Source: PWPR01 sp046542315
GTDB taxonomy: Bacteria; Bacillota; UBA994; PWPR01
Reading direction: 5' to 3'
Length of the DNA: 64,000 nucleotides
NCBI GenBank assembly: GCA_046542315.1
Contig: JBKHBO010000003.1
Coordinates: forward strand, 1 to 64,000
In this document: positions 44,735 to 52,109 of the stretch, in pieces
How positions within the stretch are numbered: position 1 is the stretch's first letter
Layout: the number at the start of each line of letters is the position of its first letter
The notes under the pieces: model-generated
Databases searched by the model: none
What the model was told of the DNA's origin: nothing
Seen by the model: the letters and a program-made list of their open reading frames with translations, nothing else
Program-made: the position numbers and the translations under genes

Positions 44735-45643
44735 ATGGATTTAATAATAACTCATAGTCCTCACTTTAGGACTGATCAAACAACGAAGAAAGTAATGATT
44801 GATGTTTTAATTGCTTTAACACCAGTAAGTATTGCTGCTGTTATATATTTTGGGGTAGAAGCTTTAATCCTTATGTTAGTCAGCATGTTTACAGCAATGT
44901 TAACTGAATCATTTTTATACAACAAAAAAGAAGGAATTTCTGAAGTATTCAAAAATATGTTTGGAGATGGTAGTGCGGCTGTAACCGGATTAATATTTGC
45001 TCATGTAGTATCACCTCTTTTACCAATATGGATAGCTATATTAGGATCCTTTTTTGCGATATTTATTGGAAAATATGTATTTGGTGGTATTGGGAGTAAT
45101 ACATTTAATCCAGCATTAGTGGGTAGAGCAATTTTAGTTGCCTCATTTCCTGCTCAAATGACTACTTGGTTAAATCCTATTGATGCTGCAACAGGAGCTA
45201 CACCTCTAGTTACAGGAACTGCTGATAAATTACCAATGTTTTTAGGTATGATAGGTGGTAGTTTAGGTGAAACTTCTGCATTAGCTATATTAGTTGGAGC
45301 TGCTTACTTACTTTATAAGAAACACATTACCTGGCACACGCCAGTTGCTTTTGTAGGTAGTGTAGCAATATTATCTTATGTATTTGGAGTAGATCCAATT
45401 TATGCTATTTTAGCTGGTGGTGTAATGTATGGTGCATTCTTTATGGCAACGGATATGGTTACAACACCTATAACAAGAAAAGGACAGTTTATTTTTGGTC
45501 TAGGTTGTGGATTGATAACCATAATTATAAGAGAGTTTGGAGCTTTGCCAGAAGGTGTTATGTTTTCAATATTAATAATGAACTCATTAACTCCTTTAAT
45601 TGATAGATTGGTAAAACCTCGTTTATTTGGAGGTGGGAAATAA
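44735..45643 (+). CDS. rnfD: Rnf complex subunit RnfD (flavinylated membrane subunit)
   Basis: Integral membrane subunit of NqrB/RnfD type, 302 residues with about eight to ten hydrophobic spans. The covalent FMN site is visible as DAATGAT at residues 150-156, a perfect D-x-x-[ST]-G-A-T motif with T156 as acceptor. SNTFNPALVGRA is the other family signature. GGAGGGG precedes the ATG. It overlaps rnfG by one base (TAATG). Part of the cation-translocating core. Confidence 0.97.
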   Translation: MDLIITHSPHFRTDQTTKKVMIDVLIALTPVSIAAVIYFGVEALILMLVSMFTAMLTESFLYNKKEGISEVFKNMFGDGSAAVTGLIFAHVVSPLLPIWIAILGSFFAIFIGKYVFGGIGSNTFNPALVGRAILVASFPAQMTTWLNPIDAATGATPLVTGTADKLPMFLGMIGGSLGETSALAILVGAAYLLYKKHITWHTPVAFVGSVAILSYVFGVDPIYAILAGGVMYGAFFMATDMVTTPITRKGQFIFGLGCGLITIIIREFGALPEGVMFSILIMNSLTPLIDRLVKPRLFGGGK

Positions 45644-47145
45644 TGGGTAAAGCATTAAGATTAGTAGGAGTTTTAACTGTTATATGTGTAATCTCTGCCT
45701 TGCTGTTATCCTATGTATATAATGATGTTGCTGCGCCAGCAATAGCAGCAAGAGAAAAAGAAGAAGCAATTAGTGTTGTGAAAGAGATTGTACCAGATGC
45801 TGATGATTATGAAATAGTTCAAGATGATAATGGGAAAATAAAGCACTATGAAGTAATAGTAGATGGAAAGGTAGAACAAGTAGCAATACCTGCTGAAGCT
45901 ACTGGTTTTGCAGGACCAGTAAAATTACTTGTAGTGACCGATATGGATGGAAAAATTACTGGAGTATCAGTAGCTGGCCAGTCGGAGACACCAGGATATG
46001 GTGATAAAATCCTTACTGAGCCATGGTTTATTGAACAGTTTGAAGGCATGAGCCTTATAGAGAATGAGTTTGTTGTAGGATCAGACATCGATGCATTGGC
46101 AGGTGCTACTGTAACCTCAGGAGCTGCTGGAAGAGCAGTTCAAAATGCTGCTGAATATTTCATGGTTAATTTCATGGAGGGTATGGAAGAAGAACTTGCA
46201 GAACAAGAAAGACAAGATGCCTATGACAGTATGAAAGAATTATTACCAGACGCTGACGACTTTGATTATGTAAGTAATGAAGATGGAGAAACTCTCTATT
46301 ATACTGCATTACAGGAAGGAGAAGTTTATGCGTATGGGTTTATAACTGAAAGTAAAGGACTAAATGGTCCAGTAGTTATATTGACAGTTACAGATACAGA
46401 AGGCGTCATAATTGATAATAAAGTTATTAGCCAAGTTGATACACCTGATTATGGAGATAGAATTATTGATGAACCTGAATTTATGGAACAGTTTATTGAT
46501 ATGAGTTTATCTGAAGACACATTTGCCATTGGAGATACCATTGATGGACTTTCGGGTGCAACTGTTACTTCCACTGGAGCGACTAAAGCTGTCGCTAACG
46601 CTGCTAATATATGGGAGGAACATTTAGGAGATGGCACAAGTGCAAATCAAGAGAATGGCGTATCAGAAGAGGAGTCTACAGAAGAAGGGTCTACAAAAGA
46701 AGATTCAGAAGAAGATTATGATATTTCTTCATTAATGGACGAGCATCTTGAACAGATATCTGAGTATGAGAAAGAAAAAGTAGATGAAGGAACATATTAT
46801 TTAGCCAAGAGTGATGATCAAACACAGGCAATTGGTATATTGACAAAAGCTGAAGGAATGCAAAGTGACATAGTAATGCTAACGATAACTGATATAGATG
46901 GAAATGTTATTGATTTGGTAGTAGTAGACCAAGATGATACTCCGTCTCTAGGTGATCAAATAATTACAGAAGAGTGGTTTACTGATCAATATCAGGGATT
47001 GAGCTTAGTTGACTGTTCATTTGAAGTTGGTAGTGATATTGATGTAATTGCTAGTGTAACAATAACATCAGAAGCAGCAAATGAGGCAGTTATCAAAGCA
47101 TCTGAGATATTTAAAGACTATATCATGGAAGGAGCTGGACAATAA
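45643..47145 (+). CDS. rnfG: Rnf complex subunit RnfG with three tandem FMN-binding modules
   Basis: Extracytoplasmic flavoprotein subunit anchored by one N-terminal helix (about 7-27). Usual RnfG has about 180-210 residues and one FMN_bind module; this one has 500 and three. Module 1 (about 37-175) has ETPGYGD and DALAGAT (T156). Module 2 (about 188-326) has DTPDYGD and DGLSGAT (T307), a perfect flavinylation motif. Module 3 (about 363-495) follows an acidic Ser/Glu linker (337-360) and has DTPSLGD but DVIASVT (T473), where the GA is lost. So two, possibly three, covalent FMN are expected. One-base overlaps with rnfD and rnfE place it firmly in the operon; ApbE downstream would load the flavin. 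Confidence 0.95.
   Translation: MGKALRLVGVLTVICVISALLLSYVYNDVAAPAIAAREKEEAISVVKEIVPDADDYEIVQDDNGKIKHYEVIVDGKVEQVAIPAEATGFAGPVKLLVVTDMDGKITGVSVAGQSETPGYGDKILTEPWFIEQFEGMSLIENEFVVGSDIDALAGATVTSGAAGRAVQNAAEYFMVNFMEGMEEELAEQERQDAYDSMKELLPDADDFDYVSNEDGETLYYTALQEGEVYAYGFITESKGLNGPVVILTVTDTEGVIIDNKVISQVDTPDYGDRIIDEPEFMEQFIDMSLSEDTFAIGDTIDGLSGATVTSTGATKAVANAANIWEEHLGDGTSANQENGVSEEESTEEGSTKEDSEEDYDISSLMDEHLEQISEYEKEKVDEGTYYLAKSDDQTQAIGILTKAEGMQSDIVMLTITDIDGNVIDLVVVDQDDTPSLGDQIITEEWFTDQYQGLSLVDCSFEVGSDIDVIASVTITSEAANEAVIKASEIFKDYIMEGAGQ
45751..47127 (+). repeat. Triplicated FMN_bind coding repeat inside rnfG
   Basis: Three protein-level repeats of about 130-140 residues. The acceptor positions T156, T307 and T473 are 151 and 166 residues apart. 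Modules 1 and 2 share the pre-domain PDADD segment, TDxxG, TPxYGD, DMSL/GMSL and AGAT/SGAT blocks. Module 3 shares TDIDG, TPSLGD, GLSL and VTITS. The DNA repeats are diverged, so this is not a recent duplication. Confidence 0.9.
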
Positions 47146-47753
47146 TGCAAGAATTTATTCAAAATATTAGAAATGGCTTAATTGATGAAAATCCAGTCTA
47201 TGTTATGTTACTTGGTATGTGTCCAGCTATAGGTATAACAACAGCAGTAATTAATGGTATTGGAATGGGTTTAGCTACAACTTTCGTTTTACTTGGTTCG
47301 AACATAGTAATATCTTTATTAAGAAAGATAATTCCAGAAGAAGTTAGAATACCATCATTTATTGTAATTATTGCAACCTTTGTAACAATCGTAGACTTGC
47401 TTATGGCTGCATATGCTCCTGACTTACATGGAGCATTAGGAGTTTTCATTCCACTTATAGTTGTTAACTGTTTAATTTTACAAAGAGCAGAAGCAAAAGC
47501 ATCAAAAAGCAATTTGGTACAATCTATTGGTGATGCTTTGGGAATGGGTTTAGGATTTACATTAGCAATTACAATTTTATCATTCTTTAGGGAATTGCTT
47601 GGTAGTGGTTCGGTATTAGGGTATTCATTATTCTCTGATTTTGCACCACTTAGGGTGATGAATGAATCAGCTGGAGGATTTATTACACTTGCTTTAATCC
47701 TAGGATTCTTAAACTGGTATAAAGTAAGAAGTAAAGGAGGTAGCAAAGCATGA
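47145..47753 (+). CDS. rnfE: Rnf complex subunit RnfE
   Basis: Integral membrane subunit of the NqrD/RnfE family, 202 residues with six hydrophobic spans. The two conserved cysteines, C26 (LLGMCPAIG) and C109 (VVNCLILQ), correspond to ligands of the membrane-embedded [2Fe-2S] cluster shared with RnfA in Nqr/Rnf structures. The start overlaps the rnfG stop (TAATG) and the end overlaps rnfA by 4 nt. Confidence 0.97.
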   Translation: MQEFIQNIRNGLIDENPVYVMLLGMCPAIGITTAVINGIGMGLATTFVLLGSNIVISLLRKIIPEEVRIPSFIVIIATFVTIVDLLMAAYAPDLHGALGVFIPLIVVNCLILQRAEAKASKSNLVQSIGDALGMGLGFTLAITILSFFRELLGSGSVLGYSLFSDFAPLRVMNESAGGFITLALILGFLNWYKVRSKGGSKA

Positions 47754-48328
47754 TAAAATCAATATTAGTAATTTTAGCAAGTGCAGCTATAGTTAATAAC
47801 TTTGTATTTAAACAAACCCTTGGTATCTGTCCTTTCTTAGGAGTTTCAAATAGAGTTGAAACCTCTTTAGGAATGGGAGCTGCAGTTACATTTGTAATGG
47901 CTATGGCTTCAGCAGTAACTTGGGCAATACAAGAATATATACTTAATGAGTTTGGGTTAGAGTATATGCAAACCATCATGTTTATATTAGTAATTGCTAC
48001 TTTAGTACAGTTAGTAGAAATGTTTATTAAAAAGAGTAGCCCAACACTTTATAAAGGGTTAGGGGTATTTTTGCCACTAATTACTACAAATTGTGCTGTG
48101 TTAGGTGTAGCTCTATTGAATATAAGATCTGAATATACTCTCTTTGAGTCTATTTTTAGCGGAATAGGTGCAGCATTAGGTTTCACTTTAGCCTTGGTTT
48201 TATTAGCTGGGATAAGAGAGCGTTTAGATGAGTGCGAGCTACCAAAAGCATTTGAAGGTCTACCTATAGCGTTAATAGCTGCAGGCATACTGGCACTTGC
48301 ATTTAGTGGTTTTCAAGGAATATTGTAG
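47750..48328 (+). CDS. rnfA: Rnf complex subunit RnfA
   Basis: Integral membrane subunit of the NqrE/RnfA family, 192 residues, six hydrophobic spans with inverted symmetry to RnfE. Conserved cysteines C27 (LGICPFLG) and C115 (TTNCAVLG) match the intramembrane cluster ligands. The ATGA overlaps the end of rnfE, and AGGAGG lies upstream inside rnfE. Confidence 0.97.
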   Translation: MIKSILVILASAAIVNNFVFKQTLGICPFLGVSNRVETSLGMGAAVTFVMAMASAVTWAIQEYILNEFGLEYMQTIMFILVIATLVQLVEMFIKKSSPTLYKGLGVFLPLITTNCAVLGVALLNIRSEYTLFESIFSGIGAALGFTLALVLLAGIRERLDECELPKAFEGLPIALIAAGILALAFSGFQGIL

Positions 48329-48341
48329 GTGAGGTGAGATT

Positions 48342-49124
48342 ATGACTGAAGCTATTATAAGTCTAGGATCTTTAGGTCTTTTATTTGGTGTTTTATTAAC
48401 AATAGCATCAAAGGCTTTTAGTATTGAAGCTGATCCTAAAGAAGAAATGGTGTTAGATGTTTTGCCAGGAGCTAACTGTGGTGCCTGCGGGTACCCTGGA
48501 TGTAGCGCTTATGCAGCAGCTGTAGCAAGCGGTGAAGCAGATATTGATAAATGCCCTGTAGGTGGTCCAAAATTAGCAGCACAGATAGGATCAATAATGG
48601 GTAAAGAAGCAAAGGATCAAGAAAAAATAACTGCTACAGTAAGATGTCGAGGAGATAACACTATAGCTAAAACTCGATATGAGTATGACGGCATTAAAAC
48701 CTGTAGTGCAGCAGATGTTGTTGCACATGGATTTAAAGGATGTACATATGGGTGCTTAGGTTTAGGGGATTGTGTCGAAGTTTGTGAGTTTGACGCTATT
48801 CACATAAACGACAAAGGTATTGCTATAGTAAATGAAGATAATTGTGTAGGATGTAGAAAATGTGTAACAGCCTGTCCAAGAGATATAATTTCTATGGATC
48901 CAGGAAGAGAGCACGTTCATGTACTTTGCAACTCTAATGATAGAGGAGCAGAAGTCCGCAAAGTTTGTGCAGAAGGATGTATAGCTTGTAGAATATGCGA
49001 GAAGAACTGCCCAACAGGTGCAATAAAGGTTATTGATAATTTAGCTGAAATAGATTATGATAAATGCATTAATTGCGGTTTATGTGCGAAAAAGTGCCCA
49101 ATGAACACAATTTCAGTAGAATAG
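48342..49124 (+). CDS. rnfB: Rnf complex subunit RnfB (multi-cluster ferredoxin subunit)
   Basis: Membrane-anchored iron-sulfur protein that accepts electrons from ferredoxin. One N-terminal helix (about 3-23) is followed by the 4Fe-4S domain with C46, C49, C54 and C71 (ANCGACGYPGC). Several ferredoxin-type clusters come after it: CTYGCLGLGDC, CVGCRKCVTAC, CIACRICEKNC and CINCGLCAKKC. Length is 260 residues, the short-linker Gram-positive form. GGTGAGG precedes the ATG. Last subunit gene; a stable stem-loop follows before apbE. Confidence 0.97.
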   Translation: MTEAIISLGSLGLLFGVLLTIASKAFSIEADPKEEMVLDVLPGANCGACGYPGCSAYAAAVASGEADIDKCPVGGPKLAAQIGSIMGKEAKDQEKITATVRCRGDNTIAKTRYEYDGIKTCSAADVVAHGFKGCTYGCLGLGDCVEVCEFDAIHINDKGIAIVNEDNCVGCRKCVTACPRDIISMDPGREHVHVLCNSNDRGAEVRKVCAEGCIACRICEKNCPTGAIKVIDNLAEIDYDKCINCGLCAKKCPMNTISVE

Positions 49125-49126
49125 AA

Positions 49127-49152
49127 ATAAGCGCGGATAAATCCGCGCTTAT
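49127..49152 (+). other. Stable GC-rich stem-loop between rnfB and apbE
   Basis: Perfect 12-bp arms ATAAGCGCGGAT (49127-49138) and ATCCGCGCTTAT (49141-49152) around AA. CTAATGATAG follows, so there is no U-tract. It may stabilise the rnf mRNA 3' end or attenuate apbE expression rather than terminate fully. No promoter is visible between it and apbE. Confidence 0.65.
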
Positions 49153-49172
49153 CTAATGATAGAGGGTGTAAA

Positions 49173-50201
49173 ATGAAAAAAACAGTGATAGTTATTTTAA
49201 TATTATTTATATTTATTTTTTCAGCATGCACAAAAGAACTAGTGCATCATAATAAAAATTTTATGGCAATGAGCACAGTTGTTACTTATCAAGCTTATGC
49301 TGAAGAAGGTATAAATGTTAATAGTATTATTAAGGAAGCAATTTTAGGCACAGAAAAATTAATGAGCAGAACAGATTCAGAAAGCGAAATATATAAAATA
49401 AATGAATTAGCAGGGTCTGATAAAAAAGTTGAAGTATCTGAAGATGTTAAAGAAATAATTGAAACTTCTTTAATGTATCAAAACTTAACAAACAACTCTT
49501 TTAGAATAACGATTTATCCGTTGGTCGTTTTGTGGGATATTATGAATCCTGATGCACCAATACCAACAGACGAAGAGATTGAACAAGCAAAACAGCTTAG
49601 TGATACTAACAACCTTAGATATAATAAAGATGAAGGCACTCTTGCAATGATTGAAAAAGGTTCTGGAATAGACTTAGGTGGTATTGCTAAAGGCTTTGCT
49701 GTTGATCAGGCAGTAGAAGAACTAAAAGATCGAGGAGTAAGTCATGGCTTCATTAGTATTGGTGGGGGCGTACAGGCATTCGGAGGTAAAGAATCTGGTG
49801 ACCCATGGGTATTAGGTCTACAAAACCCAATAACACCTCAAAAGGGCCATTTTGCTACTTATGCTACACAAGATGGTGCTGTAGTTACATCTGGTGATTA
49901 CCAGAGGAGGAAGGTGCAAGATGAAGTAGTATATCATCACATTATTGACCCAGAAACTGGATATCCCGTTCAACAAGGGCTTGCTGCTGTAACAATTTTC
50001 ACTGATAATTCTACAGACGCTGATGCATATTCTACAGCTGTTTATATTATGGGATTTGAAAAGGGCTTAGACTTTGTCAATGAAAGAGAAGAAGTTGAAG
50101 CTATGTTTGTTTTTCATGATAAGACGGTTTATGCAACGGATGGAGTTAAAGATAAGATAAATGTAGTAGATTCGGAGTTTTATTTCGATGAGAATCGGTG
50201 A
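49173..50201 (+). CDS. apbE: FAD:protein FMN transferase ApbE (lipoprotein)
   Basis: Transfers FMN from FAD to Thr/Ser of flavinylated proteins outside the membrane. Lipoprotein signal with lipobox FSAC (C19). Family motifs are DLGGIAKGFAVDQA, FISIGGGVQAFG, TSGDYQRR and the metal-site stretch HHIIDPETGYPV with DNSTDADAYSTAVY. Length is 342 residues. It sits directly behind rnfCDGEAB, whose RnfD and RnfG carry the target motifs, so its substrates are very probably encoded next to it. The end overlaps the NusG domain II gene by 14 nt. Confidence 0.96.
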   Translation: MKKTVIVILILFIFIFSACTKELVHHNKNFMAMSTVVTYQAYAEEGINVNSIIKEAILGTEKLMSRTDSESEIYKINELAGSDKKVEVSEDVKEIIETSLMYQNLTNNSFRITIYPLVVLWDIMNPDAPIPTDEEIEQAKQLSDTNNLRYNKDEGTLAMIEKGSGIDLGGIAKGFAVDQAVEELKDRGVSHGFISIGGGVQAFGGKESGDPWVLGLQNPITPQKGHFATYATQDGAVVTSGDYQRRKVQDEVVYHHIIDPETGYPVQQGLAAVTIFTDNSTDADAYSTAVYIMGFEKGLDFVNEREEVEAMFVFHDKTVYATDGVKDKINVVDSEFYFDENR

Positions 50202-50556
50202 TAAAATTGTAGTGGTTCTAATTGTTATAAGCTTGATCGGTGTAGCATTTTACTGGTTTAATGGATCTAATGATGATTTGAAATATGTAGAAGTATGGCA
50301 AGACGGTGAATTGTATGGCATATATGAGCTAAATGATGAAGATAATGAGATTCTAATAGAAGCTCATGATATGTTTAATCTAATAGTGATAGAAGAAGGA
50401 TCAGTATATATGAAGGATGCTAATTGCCCAACACAACAATGTATTGCTCAAGGCGAAATTAATAGAGATAATCAGAGCATAGTATGTTTGCCCCATAAGA
50501 TAGTAGTAAAAGTTGTGGATGAAAATAATTCTGAGGTGGATTTTATTGTCAAGTAA
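50188..50556 (+). CDS. NusG domain II-containing membrane-anchored protein
   Basis: 122 residues with one N-terminal hydrophobic segment (about 6-24) and an outward NusG_II-like beta domain. Conserved features are the C-P-T-Q-Q-C pair and a later CLPHKIVVKV, typical of the stand-alone NusG_II family in Firmicutes. Such proteins travel with ApbE and FMN_bind proteins, so a role in the extracytoplasmic flavin relay is plausible but unproven. It overlaps apbE and the next gene, implying tight coupling. Confidence 0.88.
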   Translation: MRIGDKIVVVLIVISLIGVAFYWFNGSNDDLKYVEVWQDGELYGIYELNDEDNEILIEAHDMFNLIVIEEGSVYMKDANCPTQQCIAQGEINRDNQSIVCLPHKIVVKVVDENNSEVDFIVK

Positions 50557-51109
50557 TAGTAGTTTAAATAGAACAAGAAAATTAACATTAGTCGCAGTCT
50601 TACTTGCTACAGCTATAGCGCTTCATGTTATTGAGCGCAGTATTCCAATCCCAACAAATATACCAGGTTTGAAGTTGGGATTAGCAAATATAGTAACTGT
50701 AGTTACAATATTTATATTAAGAAAGCCTCAAGTCATAAGTTTTGTTATAATAAGGGTAATGATAACAACTCTCTTTTTCAGTGGGCTTACTGCTTTTTGG
50801 TTTAGCCTGACAGGAGCTTTATTTAGCTTACTTTTAATGATGATAATAGCTTATAAATTTCCTGATAAATTTAGCATTACTTCAATGAGTGTGATAGGTG
50901 CACTTGCTCATAATTTTGGGCAGTTGACAATTGCTGCATTAATAATTAGAACTTGGTCTTTATTTTACTACTTTCCAATAATTATGCTTTCTGCTATAGT
51001 GGCAGGATTTTTTGTAGGAGTTTCTTCTGCAAGGCTTTTAAAATTCTTATATAACAGACAATTTTTATTAAAAACAAAAGAGTATTTATTAATAGCTGAT
51101 AAGGAATGA
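50546..51109 (+). CDS. Gx transporter family membrane protein
   Basis: 187-residue hydrophobic protein with about five or six membrane spans. Family features are the N-terminal LTLVAVLLATAIALHVIE, NIPGLKLGLANIVTV, and GALAHNFGQL. Databases call this family Gx transporter or, misleadingly, heptaprenyl diphosphate synthase component I. It often follows apbE and NusG_II genes, so flavin or quinone precursor supply is a possible but unproven role. The TTG start at 50546 is chosen because GAGGTGG lies 6 nt upstream; it overlaps the preceding stop. Confidence 0.85.
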   Translation: MSSNSSLNRTRKLTLVAVLLATAIALHVIERSIPIPTNIPGLKLGLANIVTVVTIFILRKPQVISFVIIRVMITTLFFSGLTAFWFSLTGALFSLLLMMIIAYKFPDKFSITSMSVIGALAHNFGQLTIAALIIRTWSLFYYFPIIMLSAIVAGFFVGVSSARLLKFLYNRQFLLKTKEYLLIADKE

Positions 51110-51113
51110 TTAA

Positions 51114-52097
51114 ATGGGCAAAGCATCAAGAAATAAAACATTAGAATTAAGTGAAAATGATATTGCTAGGTTTGAGACAGAGCTGGTAAGACTAACCTCA
51201 GAAAGAAGTGTTGGTGAACTAGTTGATAGTGTCATAAATCAAGATTTATTAGAAGCTGTAGAATTTATCCCAAAAAAATCAATTTCATTATTGTTTATGG
51301 ATCCACCTTATAATCTAACAAAGAAATATAATTCAACTGTTTTTAATGAGAAGTCCTATAAAGAATATTATAAGATGTTTGAAAAATGGTTCAAAGCACT
51401 TCTGCCACTTCTTAAAGAAGATGCTTCAATTTATGTATGTAGTGAATGGAAAACATCCTCTATTATTTTTGAAATTTTAAATAAATATACTGAGGTAAGA
51501 AATAGAATTGTTTGGAAAAGAGATAAAGGAAGAGGATCAAAAACAAATTGGAAAAATAATAGTGAAGACGTATGGTTTTGCACAATAGGGAAAGATTATT
51601 ATTTTAATGTTGATAATGTCAAAGAATATAAACCAGTAATTGCACCATATAGAAATAGCAAAGGTGATGCTAAAGATTGGTATGATTCTAAAGATGGTAA
51701 TAAATACAGATTGACCCACCCATCTAATATTTGGACTGACTTAACAGTACCGTTTTGGTCTATGCCAGAGAATACAAATCATCCTACTCAAAAGCCAGAA
51801 AAAATGTTGGCTAGGATATTATTAGCAAGTTCAAAGAAAAATGATTTAGTTTTAGATCCTTTTTTAGGATCAGGAACAACAGCTGTAGTTGCAAAAAAAC
51901 TTGGTAGGAGATATATTGGTATTGAAAGAGAAAAGAAGTATTGTTTATATGCACTCAAGAGATTAGAAGCTGCAAAACATAATATTAGAATTCAAGGTTA
52001 TGAAAATGGAATTTTTCTGCCTAGAAATTTAAATCAAAAAAAAATAAAGAACTCCAAGGTTAGCAAAAAGCAGCAAAAGCTCAAATTTAATAAGTGA
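51114..52097 (+). CDS. Orphan beta-class DNA adenine-N6 methyltransferase
   Basis: Site-specific DNA methyltransferase of 327 residues. The catalytic motif IV DPPY is at 63-66, upstream of the SAM-binding motif I DPFLGSGTT (248-256), which defines the beta class; DPPY points to adenine rather than cytosine. The target-recognition region lies between (about 130-215), and the C-terminus is Lys-rich. No restriction endonuclease, specificity subunit or transposase is adjacent, so it is probably solitary and regulatory. It begins 4 nt after the Gx gene, in the same reading block. The recognition sequence cannot be told. Confidence 0.9.
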   Translation: MGKASRNKTLELSENDIARFETELVRLTSERSVGELVDSVINQDLLEAVEFIPKKSISLLFMDPPYNLTKKYNSTVFNEKSYKEYYKMFEKWFKALLPLLKEDASIYVCSEWKTSSIIFEILNKYTEVRNRIVWKRDKGRGSKTNWKNNSEDVWFCTIGKDYYFNVDNVKEYKPVIAPYRNSKGDAKDWYDSKDGNKYRLTHPSNIWTDLTVPFWSMPENTNHPTQKPEKMLARILLASSKKNDLVLDPFLGSGTTAVVAKKLGRRYIGIEREKKYCLYALKRLEAAKHNIRIQGYENGIFLPRNLNQKKIKNSKVSKKQQKLKFNK

Positions 52098-52109
52098 GAG
52101 TGAGTTATA

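Noticed and set aside
47198..47746. 182-codon minus-strand open frame opposite rnfE
   Set aside because: Shadow frame produced by the hydrophobic codon pattern of rnfE; no ribosome site and no recognisable product.
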